DNA from: Thermoplasmatota archaeon
Lineage (GTDB): Archaea > Thermoplasmatota > E2 > JACPAO01 > JAHFTW01
Length of the DNA: 8,196 nucleotides
Direction of reading: 5' to 3'
Assembly (NCBI GenBank): GCA_028289805.1
Contig: JANQNI010000124.1
Coordinates: 1-8,196, forward strand
Shown: positions 1 to 5,435 of the stretch, piece after piece
Layout of the letters: each line of letters begins with the position of its first letter
Position numbering within the stretch: the stretch's first letter is position 1
The notes under the pieces: generated by a model
The model's input: only the letters and a program-made list of their open reading frames with translations
What the model was told of the DNA's origin: nothing
Database searches by the model: none
Made by a program: the position numbers and the translations under genes

Positions 1-428
1 ATGCCGTCGGCGAGGCTGCAGCCGGCCTCCGGCGTCGGGTGCAGCACGGTCTTGTCGGGGTTGACGATCTTGGCCGTCTCCGCCATGAAGCGGACGCTGC
101 TGAACAGGATGGTGGACTCCCCGCGCTCCCTGGCGACCTTGGCCAGGCCGTAGGAGTCCCCGACGGCGTCGGCGACGCCGTAGACGATGTCCGGCGTCTG
201 GTAGGAGTGGGCCAGGATGAAGCAGTCCCGCTCCCGCTTGAGCCGGTTGATCTCCAGCGTCAGCGGCGCGATGAGGCGGCAGGCGTCCAGGTCCCAGCGG
301 TCGCTCTGGCGGATGGCGTCGTGGAGGCGCACGGCCTCGGCCTCCACCTCTTCGTCGGTCCACGCGGTCTCCACCGTCGCGACGGGACGGGGGATGACGG
401 GGAGGGTCGGGGAGAGCAGGTCAGCCAT
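1..428 (-). CDS. nadA: Quinolinate synthase NadA, N-terminal part (cut by window edge)
   Basis: NadA condenses iminoaspartate with dihydroxyacetone phosphate to quinolinate, the precursor of NAD, using a 4Fe-4S cluster. The 142 visible residues hold the family's N-terminal signatures in order: AHSYQ at 73-77 (usually AHYYQ), GDS at 90-92, FMAETAK at 114-120 and AGCSLAD at 135-141, whose Cys137 should be the first of three cluster ligands. The remaining domains lie beyond base 1; the usual length is roughly 300-370 residues. About 65 residues precede the first motif, a longer N-terminal extension than in short archaeal NadA proteins. The ATG at 428 is chosen; an in-frame GTG at 437 is possible. 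A TATA box at 497-504 predicts a transcript start near 474, giving a leader of about 46 nt that holds a small ORF overlapping this start. No clear Shine-Dalgarno sequence is seen. The family call is secure. Confidence 0.93.
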   Translation of the reverse strand, partial: MADLLSPTLPVIPRPVATVETAWTDEEVEAEAVRLHDAIRQSDRWDLDACRLIAPLTLEINRLKRERDCFILAHSYQTPDIVYGVADAVGDSYGLAKVARERGESTILFSSVRFMAETAKIVNPDKTVLHPTPEAGCSLADG

Positions 429-474
429 GGTCCACACCGGGCAGGGCCCAGGCTGCGCTGGAGCGGGCCTCCAT
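421..474 (-). CDS. Possible 17-codon leader ORF overlapping nadA start
   Basis: A short ORF encodes MEARSSAAWALPGVDHG. Its ATG (474-472) falls about 26 nt from the centre of the nadA TATA box, exactly where a leaderless transcript would begin. Its TGA (423-421) overlaps the nadA start in the arrangement ATGGCTGA, the geometry of translational coupling. The peptide resembles nothing I know and lacks a run of regulatory codons. It could be a leader cistron that feeds ribosomes to nadA, or only a chance ORF in GC-rich DNA. Position and overlap are seen; translation is inferred. Confidence 0.3.
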   Translation of the reverse strand: MEARSSAAWALPGVDHG

Positions 475-496
475 GAAAACGCTTCGTTCGCGGGCC

Positions 497-504
497 AATA
501 TAAG
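497..504 (-). promoter_or_regulatory. TATA box for nadA
   Basis: The minus strand reads CTTATATT here, one of the few AT-rich stretches in the region. An archaeal TATA element at this place would start transcription near 470-476, just upstream of nadA. It is the best canonical TATA sequence in the window apart from the one before orc1. Confidence 0.65.
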
Positions 505-545
505 CGAAAGAACGGGGAGGGAGGCGCCGACGCTGCGCGCCGGGT

Positions 546-770
546 TCAGCAGGGCCCGCCGTTGACGCAGCGCCAGACGGCGCCGCCGAGGTTGAGGATG
601 GCGTCACAGGTGTTCTGCAAGGAACGGGCGCAATCCCACAGGCAAGGGTCGAAGGGACCCGCCGAGGGGTCGCAGAAGCTGGACGCGGCGTCCGCCTCGG
701 GGGCGTCGAGGGCAGAGGCGGCGGGGGCGAGCAGCAGCAGGGCGGACAGGGCGAGGATGGCTCGGTTCAT
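546..770 (-). CDS. Small secreted six-cysteine protein (paralogue A)
   Basis: A 74-residue protein I cannot assign to a named family. Residues 1-20 form a typical signal peptide: MNR, a hydrophobic ALSALLLLA core and a likely cleavage after ASA or slightly later. The mature part is short, acidic at first (DAPEADA) and then cysteine-rich, with Cys at 33, 43, 47, 55, 68 and 74. This spacing, C-x9-C-x3-C-x7-C-x12-C-x5-C, could make three disulfides, and the last Cys is the C-terminal residue. The segment GPFDPC (38-43) recurs in the next gene at 898-1101, which also matches in signal peptide, Cys order and an I-x2-LG segment before the fifth Cys. The start is the ATG at 770; an ATG two codons upstream (776) is an alternative. 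GTGAT lies just upstream as a weak Shine-Dalgarno sequence, at the edge of a perfect inverted repeat. A structural or signalling exported mini-protein is likely, but the function is unknown. Confidence 0.72.
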   Translation of the reverse strand: MNRAILALSALLLLAPAASALDAPEADAASSFCDPSAGPFDPCLWDCARSLQNTCDAILNLGGAVWRCVNGGPC

Positions 771-776
771 GTGCAT

Positions 777-797
777 CACGTCCGAGGTTCGGACGTG
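777..797. repeat. Perfect 9-bp inverted repeat before the six-cysteine gene
   Basis: CACGTCCGA (777-785) and TCGGACGTG (789-797) are perfect reverse complements separated by three bases. The dyad ends 7 bp before the ATG at 770. In RNA it would fold into a stem whose 3' edge includes part of the GTGAT that could serve as ribosome binding site; as DNA it could be an operator. The half-site ACGTCCG recurs at 1154-1160 upstream of the paralogous gene. In DNA this GC-rich a chance dyad of this size is not very rare, so its position is the main argument. Confidence 0.45.
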
Positions 798-897
798 GGG
801 GGAGCCGGAGGGGGATTCAAGAAGGCTTGCGAGGAGGAGGGTAAGGAGGCCGGAGCAGGCTGGCGCGGAAGGTGAGGCCACGCAGGGCCCTCGCCGC

Positions 898-1101
898 CTA
901 GCACCTGCCCCTGCAGATGGTCTTCGACCAAAGGTCGCCGAGGATAACGATCACCTCACAGGCGAGGTCATCACATTGGTAGTGGCACGGGTCAAAGGGG
1001 CCCCGGTCGGGGAAACAGTGGTGCGCGGTGGCGCCCGGCGCGACGACAACGGACGCGAGGACGAGCAGGACTGCGAGCGTGAGTGCGGTTCGCATGCGCA
1101 T
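898..1101 (-). CDS. Small secreted six-cysteine protein (paralogue B)
   Basis: A 67-residue protein of unknown function. MRMRTALTL followed by a VLLVLASVVVA core and a likely cleavage after ATA (24-26) is a clear signal peptide. The mature part of about 41 residues has Cys at 29, 39, 43, 48, 63 and 67, i.e. C-x9-C-x3-C-x4-C-x14-C-x3-C. GPFDPC sits at 34-39, and the protein again ends in Cys. It aligns along its whole mature length with the protein at 546-770: a shorter third loop, the same C-x9-C-x3-C beginning, and IVILG matching AILNLG. Being on the same strand 127 bp upstream, it is probably a tandem duplicate. The ATG at 1101 is preferred because an A-rich segment (CAAAAC, 1125-1130) lies about 26 bp upstream as a possible TATA element of a leaderless transcript; the ATG at 1095 is an alternative. 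It is divergent from tgtA. Confidence 0.72.
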   Translation of the reverse strand: MRMRTALTLAVLLVLASVVVAPGATAHHCFPDRGPFDPCHYQCDDLACEVIVILGDLWSKTICRGRC

Positions 1102-1124
1102 CCATCCGGATGAGCGCCATGGAG

Positions 1125-1130
1125 GTTTTG
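1125..1130 (-). promoter_or_regulatory. Weak TATA-like element for the six-cysteine gene
   Basis: The minus strand reads CAAAAC, centred about 26 bp before the ATG at 1101. The sequence is not a canonical TATA box; the call rests on the spacing, which matches that of the other genes here, and on its being AT-rich in GC-rich surroundings. Confidence 0.3.
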
Positions 1131-1153
1131 GAGTGGACCCTCTGCATCTAGGG

Positions 1154-1166
1154 ACGTCCGGCGGAC
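1154..1166. promoter_or_regulatory. Short inverted repeat in the divergent promoter region
   Basis: GTCCG (1156-1160) and CGGAC (1162-1166) form a tight dyad, extended on the left to ACGTCCG. It lies just upstream of the putative tgtA TATA element and about 55-65 bp before the start of the divergent six-cysteine gene. The ACGTCCG half-site and the CGGAC arm also occur in the dyad at 777-797, so one DNA-binding protein might use both. This is inference from a short match. Confidence 0.25.
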
Positions 1167-1167
1167 T

Positions 1168-1173
1168 CATATC
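1168..1173 (+). promoter_or_regulatory. Putative TATA element for tgtA
   Basis: CATATC is centred about 26 bp before the ATG at 1196, which would give a leaderless tgtA transcript. The match to a TATA box is partial, but this is the only AT-rich segment close to the gene. Confidence 0.45.
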
Positions 1174-1195
1174 CAACCCCCTTGTGGCGCCGGCG

Positions 1196-3424
1196 ATGGC
1201 CTTCGAAGTCGTGGACCGCGCCGCCGCCGGTCGCATCGGCCGTTTCCACACGGCGCACGGACCCGTCACGACGCCGACCCTGATGCCGGTCGTGAACCCC
1301 AACATCGACCTCGTCAGCGCGCGCGAGATGCGGGAGCGATTCGGCTGCGAGATGGTCATCACCAACAGCTACGTCATCCACAAGCACGACCACCTGCGCG
1401 AGAAGGCCCTCGACCGGGGCGTCCACGAGGTCATCGACTGGGACGGTGCTCTGATGACCGACTCCGGGACGTTCCAGATGTACGTCTACGGCGACGTGGA
1501 AGTCGGTCCCGACGAGATCGTGGACTTCCAGCGCCGCATGGGCGTGGACGTGGCGACGTGCCTGGACCTCTTCGTGACGCCGGACATGAACCGGCAGCAG
1601 GCGGAGGAGGCCGTCGCCACGACGCTGGAGCGCACCCGCAGCGCCGCCCTGCTGCTGGAGGGCGACGAGAAGACGATGGCCAACGCCACCGTCCAGGGCG
1701 GCCTGTTCGGCGACCTGCGCCAGGCGTGCGCCGCCGCCTACCGCGACCTCCCCGTCGGCTACCACACCATCGGCGGCGTCGTGCCCGTGATGGAGCGACA
1801 GATGTACCCTGAACTGGTGGACATCATCCTCCACAGCCAGCAGTACCTGCGCAAGGACCGGCCCGTGCACCTCTTCGGCGCCGGCCACCCCCTCGTCTTC
1901 CCCCTCGCCGTCGCCCTGGGCTGCGACCTCTTCGACTCCAGCAGCTACGCCAAGTACGCCAAGGACGGCCGCGTCATGACCCCCGAGGGCACCCACAAGG
2001 CCGCCGAGTTGGCCGAGTGGCCGACGGCGAGCCGGTTCCTGGACCCCTGGAGCCCCGCCGAACTCACCAAGGCCCTCCGGGACCGCCCCAAGCGCGGCCT
2101 GCCCCCCAGGGAGGGCCCGTCCTGGGAGGCGGAGCGCGCCCTCGCCCTGCACAACCTGGACGTGATGTTCACGGACCTGCGCCGCATCCGCCAATGCATC
2201 CGCGACGGCACCCTGTGGGAGCTGGTCGAGCAGCGCGCCGCCTGCCACCCCCTGCTGGCCGCCGCCACGCGCAAGCTCGGCGAGCCGGCCGCCCAGGCGT
2301 GGCTGGAGGAGCGGGAGCCCACCTCGGGCGACCGCGCCCTGCGCTACACCGGCGGCCTGACGCACCGCCGCCCCGTCTTCCGCCGCGTCCACGACCGCCT
2401 CCAGGAGCGCTTCACGCCCGTCGGCGCCGCCGTCGAGGCGGAGTGGGACTCCCCCTACGCCGAGGCCGGTCAGGAGAAGCGGGAGGCTGCGATGCACAAG
2501 GAGCCCCGCAACAAGCCCTTCGGCGACGCCCTCGGGGACAAGCTGGACCCGGAGCAGGACCACCTCGTCATCAGCAGCGTCGGCCCCGTGCCCCTGGGCC
2601 TGGACGAGGCGTACCCGTTCAGCCAGAGCCAGCTGCCTCGCCTCGACGGCCTCGACCCCGAGCACATGGGCTGGGTCGGCACCACCAAGGACGCATTCCT
2701 GGCCGCCCACGAGCTGATGCCCGGCATCCCCGGCCCCGGCCTGCCCGGCGCCACGCTGGACCGGGACTTCCTGCAGGTGCTGCGCACGGCGGACTGGCAG
2801 TTCGGCGCCGGCGCCGGCCTCGCCCTCACCGGCGCGTGGAGTCCGGAGCGGGTGCGGGAAGCGCTGGAGGCCCGCACCCCCTCAGCGGAGACGGCGCCCG
2901 GAGCGCGGGTCCGCACCTTCACCGGCATCAACCCGTCCGGGGCGGGCGGCGGCGAGGGCACGGTCCTCGAACCGACGTCCGCCGCAGGCGAGGCCCGCCC
3001 CCCGCTCGTCCCGCCTGGGGAGGAGGTCGCCGCGGGCGCCGGCTTCCGCGCCGAGCGCAGCAAGGCGACGAACAAGCTGCGCACCGTCCACCTCGACGAC
3101 CAGCACGTCCTGAGCCTGCGCGCCGGCGACGGCCTCTGGACCCTGAAGGAGGCCGGCGCGCGGCTGCTGCACGCGGCGCTGCCCACCCCCGCCAACCGCG
3201 TCGTGGTGGCCGCCGACTCCGTCCCCTTCAACCGCGAGGGCAAGAGCGTCTTCGCCCAGTTCGTCCTCGACTGCGACCCCGCCCTGCGGCCCGGCGACGA
3301 GTGTCTGGTGGTGGACGAGGCGGACCAGTTGGTGGCCGTCGGCCGTGCGTTGCTGAACCGGGAGGAGATGCTGGATTTCCAATCCGGCGTGGCCGTGAAG
3401 GTGCGCGAGGGCGTTCCCGAATAG
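1196..3424 (+). CDS. tgtA: Archaeal tRNA-guanine(15) transglycosylase, zinc cysteines lost
   Basis: TgtA exchanges guanine-15 in the tRNA D-loop for preQ0, the first tRNA-level step of archaeosine formation. The 742-residue protein begins with the TIM-barrel catalytic domain (about 1-360). It has MTDSGTFQ at 87-94 (Asp89 is the expected nucleophile), VQGG at 166-169, and LFDSSSYAKYAKDGR at 245-259, whose Asp247 is the second active-site Asp. The middle domain contains GPVPLGLDEAYPFSQSQ at 463-479, and the PUA domain lies at about 628-742, ending GVAVKVREG. Family members are usually near 500-600 residues; a Gly/Ala/Pro-rich linker at about 560-625 accounts for part of the excess. The family's CxCxxC zinc site, normally after the TPEGT segment, is replaced in register by Thr277, Ser279 and Leu282, though the His ligand (319, in ALHN) remains. 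The ATG at 1196 is chosen because the family begins right there (FEVVDRAAAGRIGRF) and a TATA-like element lies about 26 bp upstream; a GTG at 1184 is possible. The last 124 bp are duplicated downstream. Confidence 0.95.
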   Translation: MAFEVVDRAAAGRIGRFHTAHGPVTTPTLMPVVNPNIDLVSAREMRERFGCEMVITNSYVIHKHDHLREKALDRGVHEVIDWDGALMTDSGTFQMYVYGDVEVGPDEIVDFQRRMGVDVATCLDLFVTPDMNRQQAEEAVATTLERTRSAALLLEGDEKTMANATVQGGLFGDLRQACAAAYRDLPVGYHTIGGVVPVMERQMYPELVDIILHSQQYLRKDRPVHLFGAGHPLVFPLAVALGCDLFDSSSYAKYAKDGRVMTPEGTHKAAELAEWPTASRFLDPWSPAELTKALRDRPKRGLPPREGPSWEAERALALHNLDVMFTDLRRIRQCIRDGTLWELVEQRAACHPLLAAATRKLGEPAAQAWLEEREPTSGDRALRYTGGLTHRRPVFRRVHDRLQERFTPVGAAVEAEWDSPYAEAGQEKREAAMHKEPRNKPFGDALGDKLDPEQDHLVISSVGPVPLGLDEAYPFSQSQLPRLDGLDPEHMGWVGTTKDAFLAAHELMPGIPGPGLPGATLDRDFLQVLRTADWQFGAGAGLALTGAWSPERVREALEARTPSAETAPGARVRTFTGINPSGAGGGEGTVLEPTSAAGEARPPLVPPGEEVAAGAGFRAERSKATNKLRTVHLDDQHVLSLRAGDGLWTLKEAGARLLHAALPTPANRVVVAADSVPFNREGKSVFAQFVLDCDPALRPGDECLVVDEADQLVAVGRALLNREEMLDFQSGVAVKVREGVPE
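3301..3424 (+). repeat. Direct repeat, copy 1: the 3' end of tgtA
   Basis: The last 124 bp of tgtA (C-terminal half of the PUA domain plus the stop) recur 179 bp downstream. The copies match at 114 of 124 positions without gaps, and similarity stops at the stop codon on one side and at about 3301 on the other. Seven of the ten differences are silent in the tgtA frame. Confidence 0.95.
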
Positions 3425-3479
3425 ACGGGTGGCTGCGCGAAGCGCACGCCGCCCCCCGCGACCACGGTGGTCGGACCGG

Positions 3480-3603
3480 GTGCTTGGTGGTGGACGAGGC
3501 CGACCGGCTGGTGGCCGTCGGTCGTGCGTTGCTGAACCGGGAAGAGATGCTGGATTTCCAATCCGGCGTGGCCGTGAAGGTGCGCGAGGGCGTTCCGACA
3601 TAG
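3480..3603 (+). pseudogene. Duplicated PUA-domain end of tgtA (copy 2)
   Basis: This second copy reads CLVVDEADRLVAVG and so on to GVAVKVREGVPT and a stop, differing from the end of TgtA by Gln to Arg, the final Glu to Thr, and the residue before the first Cys. It has no start codon of its own and lies in the -1 frame relative to tgtA, so it is probably not translated. The mostly silent differences show that the two sequences diverged while both were coding, or that this copy came from a related tgtA. That would fit a leftover of integration at the gene's 3' end (an att-like duplication) or recombination with a relative better than a recent slippage event. The 55 bp between the copies, 3425-3479, hold nothing recognisable. 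Confidence 0.8.
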
Positions 3604-3611
3604 GGCGCCGG

Positions 3612-3630
3612 GCGGGCGCGCAACGCCCGC
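3612..3630 (+). terminator. GC-rich hairpin after the tgtA duplication
   Basis: GCGGGCG (3612-3618) pairs with CGCCCGC (3624-3630) around a five-base loop, starting 8 bp after the second stop codon. There is no T-run after it, whereas archaeal termination usually relies on U-rich tracts, so a terminator role is uncertain. It could instead be part of the origin region. Confidence 0.3.
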
Positions 3631-3714
3631 GCAGGACGGCCCCCGAGCGGCCCCGTGGGAACCCGCGCAAGCGTCACCGGAAGCCGGCGAAACGCCGCCC
3701 CAACCGTAGGCGGA

Positions 3715-3735
3715 TTCCACAGGAAACAAGGGGGT
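3715..3735 (+). promoter_or_regulatory. Origin recognition box-like element
   Basis: The element is TTCCACAGGAAAC followed by AAGGGGGT. A short dyad (TTCC..GGAA) plus AAAC and a run of five Gs is the layout of archaeal ORBs bound by Orc1/Cdc6. It lies upstream of the orc1 TATA box, so it may serve both origin recognition and autoregulation. The match is to the remembered consensus of Pyrococcus, Sulfolobus and haloarchaeal boxes; binding is inferred. Confidence 0.62.
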
Positions 3736-3744
3736 CCGGAGCGC

Positions 3745-3756
3745 GGTTCGGGAACC
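3745..3756. promoter_or_regulatory. GGTTC-GG-GAACC dyad at the orc1 promoter
   Basis: A perfect 5-bp inverted repeat with a two-base spacer abuts the orc1 TATA box, covering where a BRE or an operator would lie. It may bind a regulator or belong to the origin. Confidence 0.35.
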
Positions 3757-3763
3757 TATATCA
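3756..3763 (+). promoter_or_regulatory. TATA box for orc1/cdc6
   Basis: CTATATCA is a good TATA match in a GC-rich stretch. It predicts a transcript start near 3785 and so a leader of about 105 nt before the GTG at 3891, unlike the leaderless genes elsewhere in the window. Confidence 0.6.
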
Positions 3764-3874
3764 CCCGACCGCGAATGGGAGGTTTTGCTTCGCATCGGAC
3801 CCGTGTTGCGCCTGGAGCCTGTGGGAGGGATTCCAGGAGGCGCTTCGGCACGGAGGTCCGGAGCAACGACATCA

Positions 3875-3880
3875 GGGAGG
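3875..3880 (+). promoter_or_regulatory. Ribosome binding site supporting the orc1 GTG start
   Basis: GGGAGG lies 10 nt before the GTG at 3891 and 13 nt before the next GTG. The spacing is slightly long, but this is the only good Shine-Dalgarno sequence near the N-terminus, and no in-frame ATG is available upstream. Confidence 0.55.
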
Positions 3881-3890
3881 AACAAAACAC

Positions 3891-5192
3891 GTGGTGGTCA
3901 ACGACCTGTTCGGGCAGCTGTTGGAAGTCGAACCCCTGTTTCGAAACAAGGAGGTCATGCGGTCTTCCTACACGCCCGACGACCTGCCCCACCGCGACTC
4001 CGAGATTCGCGCCCTGGGCAGCATCCTGGTCCCCGCCCTGCGTGGCGAGACCCCCAGCAACGTCTTCATCTACGGCAAGACCGGCACCGGCAAGACCGCG
4101 TGCGTGAAGTACGTGGGCAACGAGCTGTGCAAGAAGGGCCTCGACCCCGACATCGACAAGCGCGTCAATGTCATCTACATCAACTGCGAGGTCGTCGACA
4201 CCCAGTACCGCGTCCTGCAGAACATCGCAAACGCATTCGTCCCCGCCGACCGCTGGAGCCACCGCATCCCCTTCACTGGCTGGCCCACGGACGAGGTGTA
4301 CGACGCCCTGCGGCGCTACGCGGACGGCCAGACCAAGGACGACCACGAGCACTGGGTGGAGGACCCGGCCCGCAAGGCGGGCGAGGTCACCGTCATCGTG
4401 CTCGACGAGGTGGACAAGCTCAAGGGTGACGAGGTCCTCTACACCCTGACGCGCATCAACGCGGACCTGCACAACAACAAGGTCAGCGTCATCGGCATCA
4501 GCAACGACCTGAAGTTCACCGAGTTCCTCGACCCCCGCGTCAAGAGCAGCCTCGGCGAAGAGTCGATGATTTTCCCCCCCTACGACGCACACCAGCTGGA
4601 GGACATCCTGACCCAGCGCGCCAAGATGGCGCTCAAGGACGGCATCCTAGACGACGGCGTCATCCCCCTGTGCGCCGCCCTGGCCGCCCGCGAGCACGGC
4701 GACGCCCGCCGCGCCCTGGACCTCCTGCGCGTCAGCGCCGAACTGGCCGAGCGGGAGCGCAAGAAGGTCGTCGGGGAGTCCCACGTCCGCCTCGCGCAGA
4801 ACAAGATCGAACTGGACCGCATCAGCGAGGTGGTCCGCACCCTGCCGACGCAGTCCAAGCTCGTGCTGCTGGCCACCATCCAGGGTGAGGAGCTGAACAA
4901 GGAGGTCGGCGTGCAGACCCTCACCACGGGCGAGGTGTTCGCCATCTACAAGGACCTGTGCAAGCACACGGGCTGCGACATCCTCACCCAGCGCCGCATC
5001 ACGGACCTCATCTCCGAGTTGGACATGCTGGGCATCTTCACGGCCCGTGTCATCAGCAAGGGCCGCTACGGCCGCACCCGCGAGATCCAGATGTCTTGCC
5101 CCATCGATTCCACCAAGAGCGTCCTGGCGGAGGACGAGTTGATTCGCGGCGTGGTGGACTACAAGCCCAAGCGCCAGAACCGGCTCCTGTAG
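3891..5192 (+). CDS. orc1/cdc6: Orc1/Cdc6 replication initiator ATPase
   Basis: Orc1/Cdc6 proteins bind origin recognition boxes and load the MCM helicase. The 433-residue product is of normal length and complete. The AAA+ part has Walker A GKTGTGKT at 62-69, Walker B VIVLDEVD at 168-175 (Asp172, Glu173), sensor 1 GISND at 202-206 and sensor 2 GDARRALDLLR at 270-280. The N-terminal LFRNKEVM..YTPDDLPHRD (16-36) is typical of the family. A winged-helix domain follows from about 320 to 410, with TTGEVFAIYKDLC and RRITDLISELDMLGIF, the latter being the usual recognition-helix segment. The GTG at 3891 (VVVNDLFGQLLEVEPLF) is chosen for its Shine-Dalgarno sequence; GTG at 3894 is also possible. The gene sits beside an ORB-like element, so it probably initiates at its own origin and may repress itself. 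The next gene converges on it. Confidence 0.97.
   Translation: MVVNDLFGQLLEVEPLFRNKEVMRSSYTPDDLPHRDSEIRALGSILVPALRGETPSNVFIYGKTGTGKTACVKYVGNELCKKGLDPDIDKRVNVIYINCEVVDTQYRVLQNIANAFVPADRWSHRIPFTGWPTDEVYDALRRYADGQTKDDHEHWVEDPARKAGEVTVIVLDEVDKLKGDEVLYTLTRINADLHNNKVSVIGISNDLKFTEFLDPRVKSSLGEESMIFPPYDAHQLEDILTQRAKMALKDGILDDGVIPLCAALAAREHGDARRALDLLRVSAELAERERKKVVGESHVRLAQNKIELDRISEVVRTLPTQSKLVLLATIQGEELNKEVGVQTLTTGEVFAIYKDLCKHTGCDILTQRRITDLISELDMLGIFTARVISKGRYGRTREIQMSCPIDSTKSVLAEDELIRGVVDYKPKRQNRLL
3937..3953 (+). promoter_or_regulatory. ORB-like palindrome inside the orc1 coding sequence
   Basis: TGTTTCGAAACA (3937-3948) is a perfect 12-bp palindrome followed by AGGAGGTC. GAAACAAGGAGGTC matches 13 of 14 bases of the ORB-like element's GAAACAAGGGGGTC. 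It encodes the conserved FRNKEV segment, so the match may be due to protein constraint. Confidence 0.25.
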
Positions 5193-5435
5193 GCGGTTGC
5201 GCGAGCCCGCACGCAGCGCACCCACCGCGTTGCACCCCCACGACCCCTCGCTCCAGCGGCGGCACTGCGGGACGGAGACTGCGGGCGGAGGACAGAGACA
5301 ACCCCCACGAAGGCGGCCACGGACCCGGCGGCGGGACCAGACCCGTGCGTACCGTGGAAGGGGACATCCCGACAGAGGCCACGGAAGCGGCAGCACGCTG
5401 CGGATGCCCCGCACGCACGCCTGCGCAGGCAGCGC
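5193..5435. other. Convergent intergenic stretch
   Basis: The 243 bp between the stops of orc1 and the signal peptidase gene hold no credible gene, tRNA or promoter. The only structure seen is the 12-bp perfect palindrome GCCTGCGCAGGC at 5419-5430, 6 bp beyond the signal peptidase stop; without a loop or U-tract it is a weak terminator candidate. Confidence 0.5.

Larger units (their letters stand above)
3604..3890. other. Candidate replication origin upstream of orc1/cdc6
   Basis: No credible gene lies here. The stretch adjoins an orc1/cdc6 gene, the usual place of archaeal origins. It contains an ORB-like element (3715-3735), a GGTTC-GG-GAACC dyad (3745-3756), a TATA box (3756-3763), a GC hairpin (3612-3630), and the 10-mer GGTCCGGAGC twice (3733-3742 and 3855-3864). 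A partial ORB-like ATTCCAGGAGG occurs near 3831-3841. Against it, the region lacks a long AT-rich unwinding tract, and only one good ORB is visible. Confidence 0.5.

Noticed and set aside
1176..1185. ACCCCCTTGT upstream of tgtA matches the reverse complement of the ORB-like G-string.
   Set aside because: Only ten bases match, without the TTCC dyad; chance is enough in such GC-rich DNA.
1148..2710. A 520-codon open frame antisense to tgtA, rich in Val, Gly, Ala and His.
   Set aside because: It mirrors the codon bias of tgtA, whose family membership is certain; long antisense frames are common in high-GC coding DNA.
3416..3603. A -1 frameshift at the end of tgtA would join it in frame to the duplicated PUA end.
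   Set aside because: The frame is open and the junction contains TTCCCGAA, but TgtA is complete without it, a half PUA domain would add little, and no slippery heptamer with a downstream structure is evident.
2017..3603. A long Arg/Pro-rich frame overlapping tgtA on the same strand.
   Set aside because: The composition is that of an out-of-frame reading of high-GC codons; only its last 41 codons, the tgtA duplication, mean anything.
3429..3890. An in-frame upstream extension of Orc1 by about 154 residues.
   Set aside because: The sequence is low-complexity and passes through the duplicated tgtA end in the wrong frame, the ORB-like element and the TATA box; Orc1 family members begin near the GTG at 3891.
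5350..5368. ACCGTGGAAGGGGAC as a second ORB on the far side of orc1.
   Set aside because: It lacks the AAAC segment and the dyad; the likeness is only GGAA plus a G-run.
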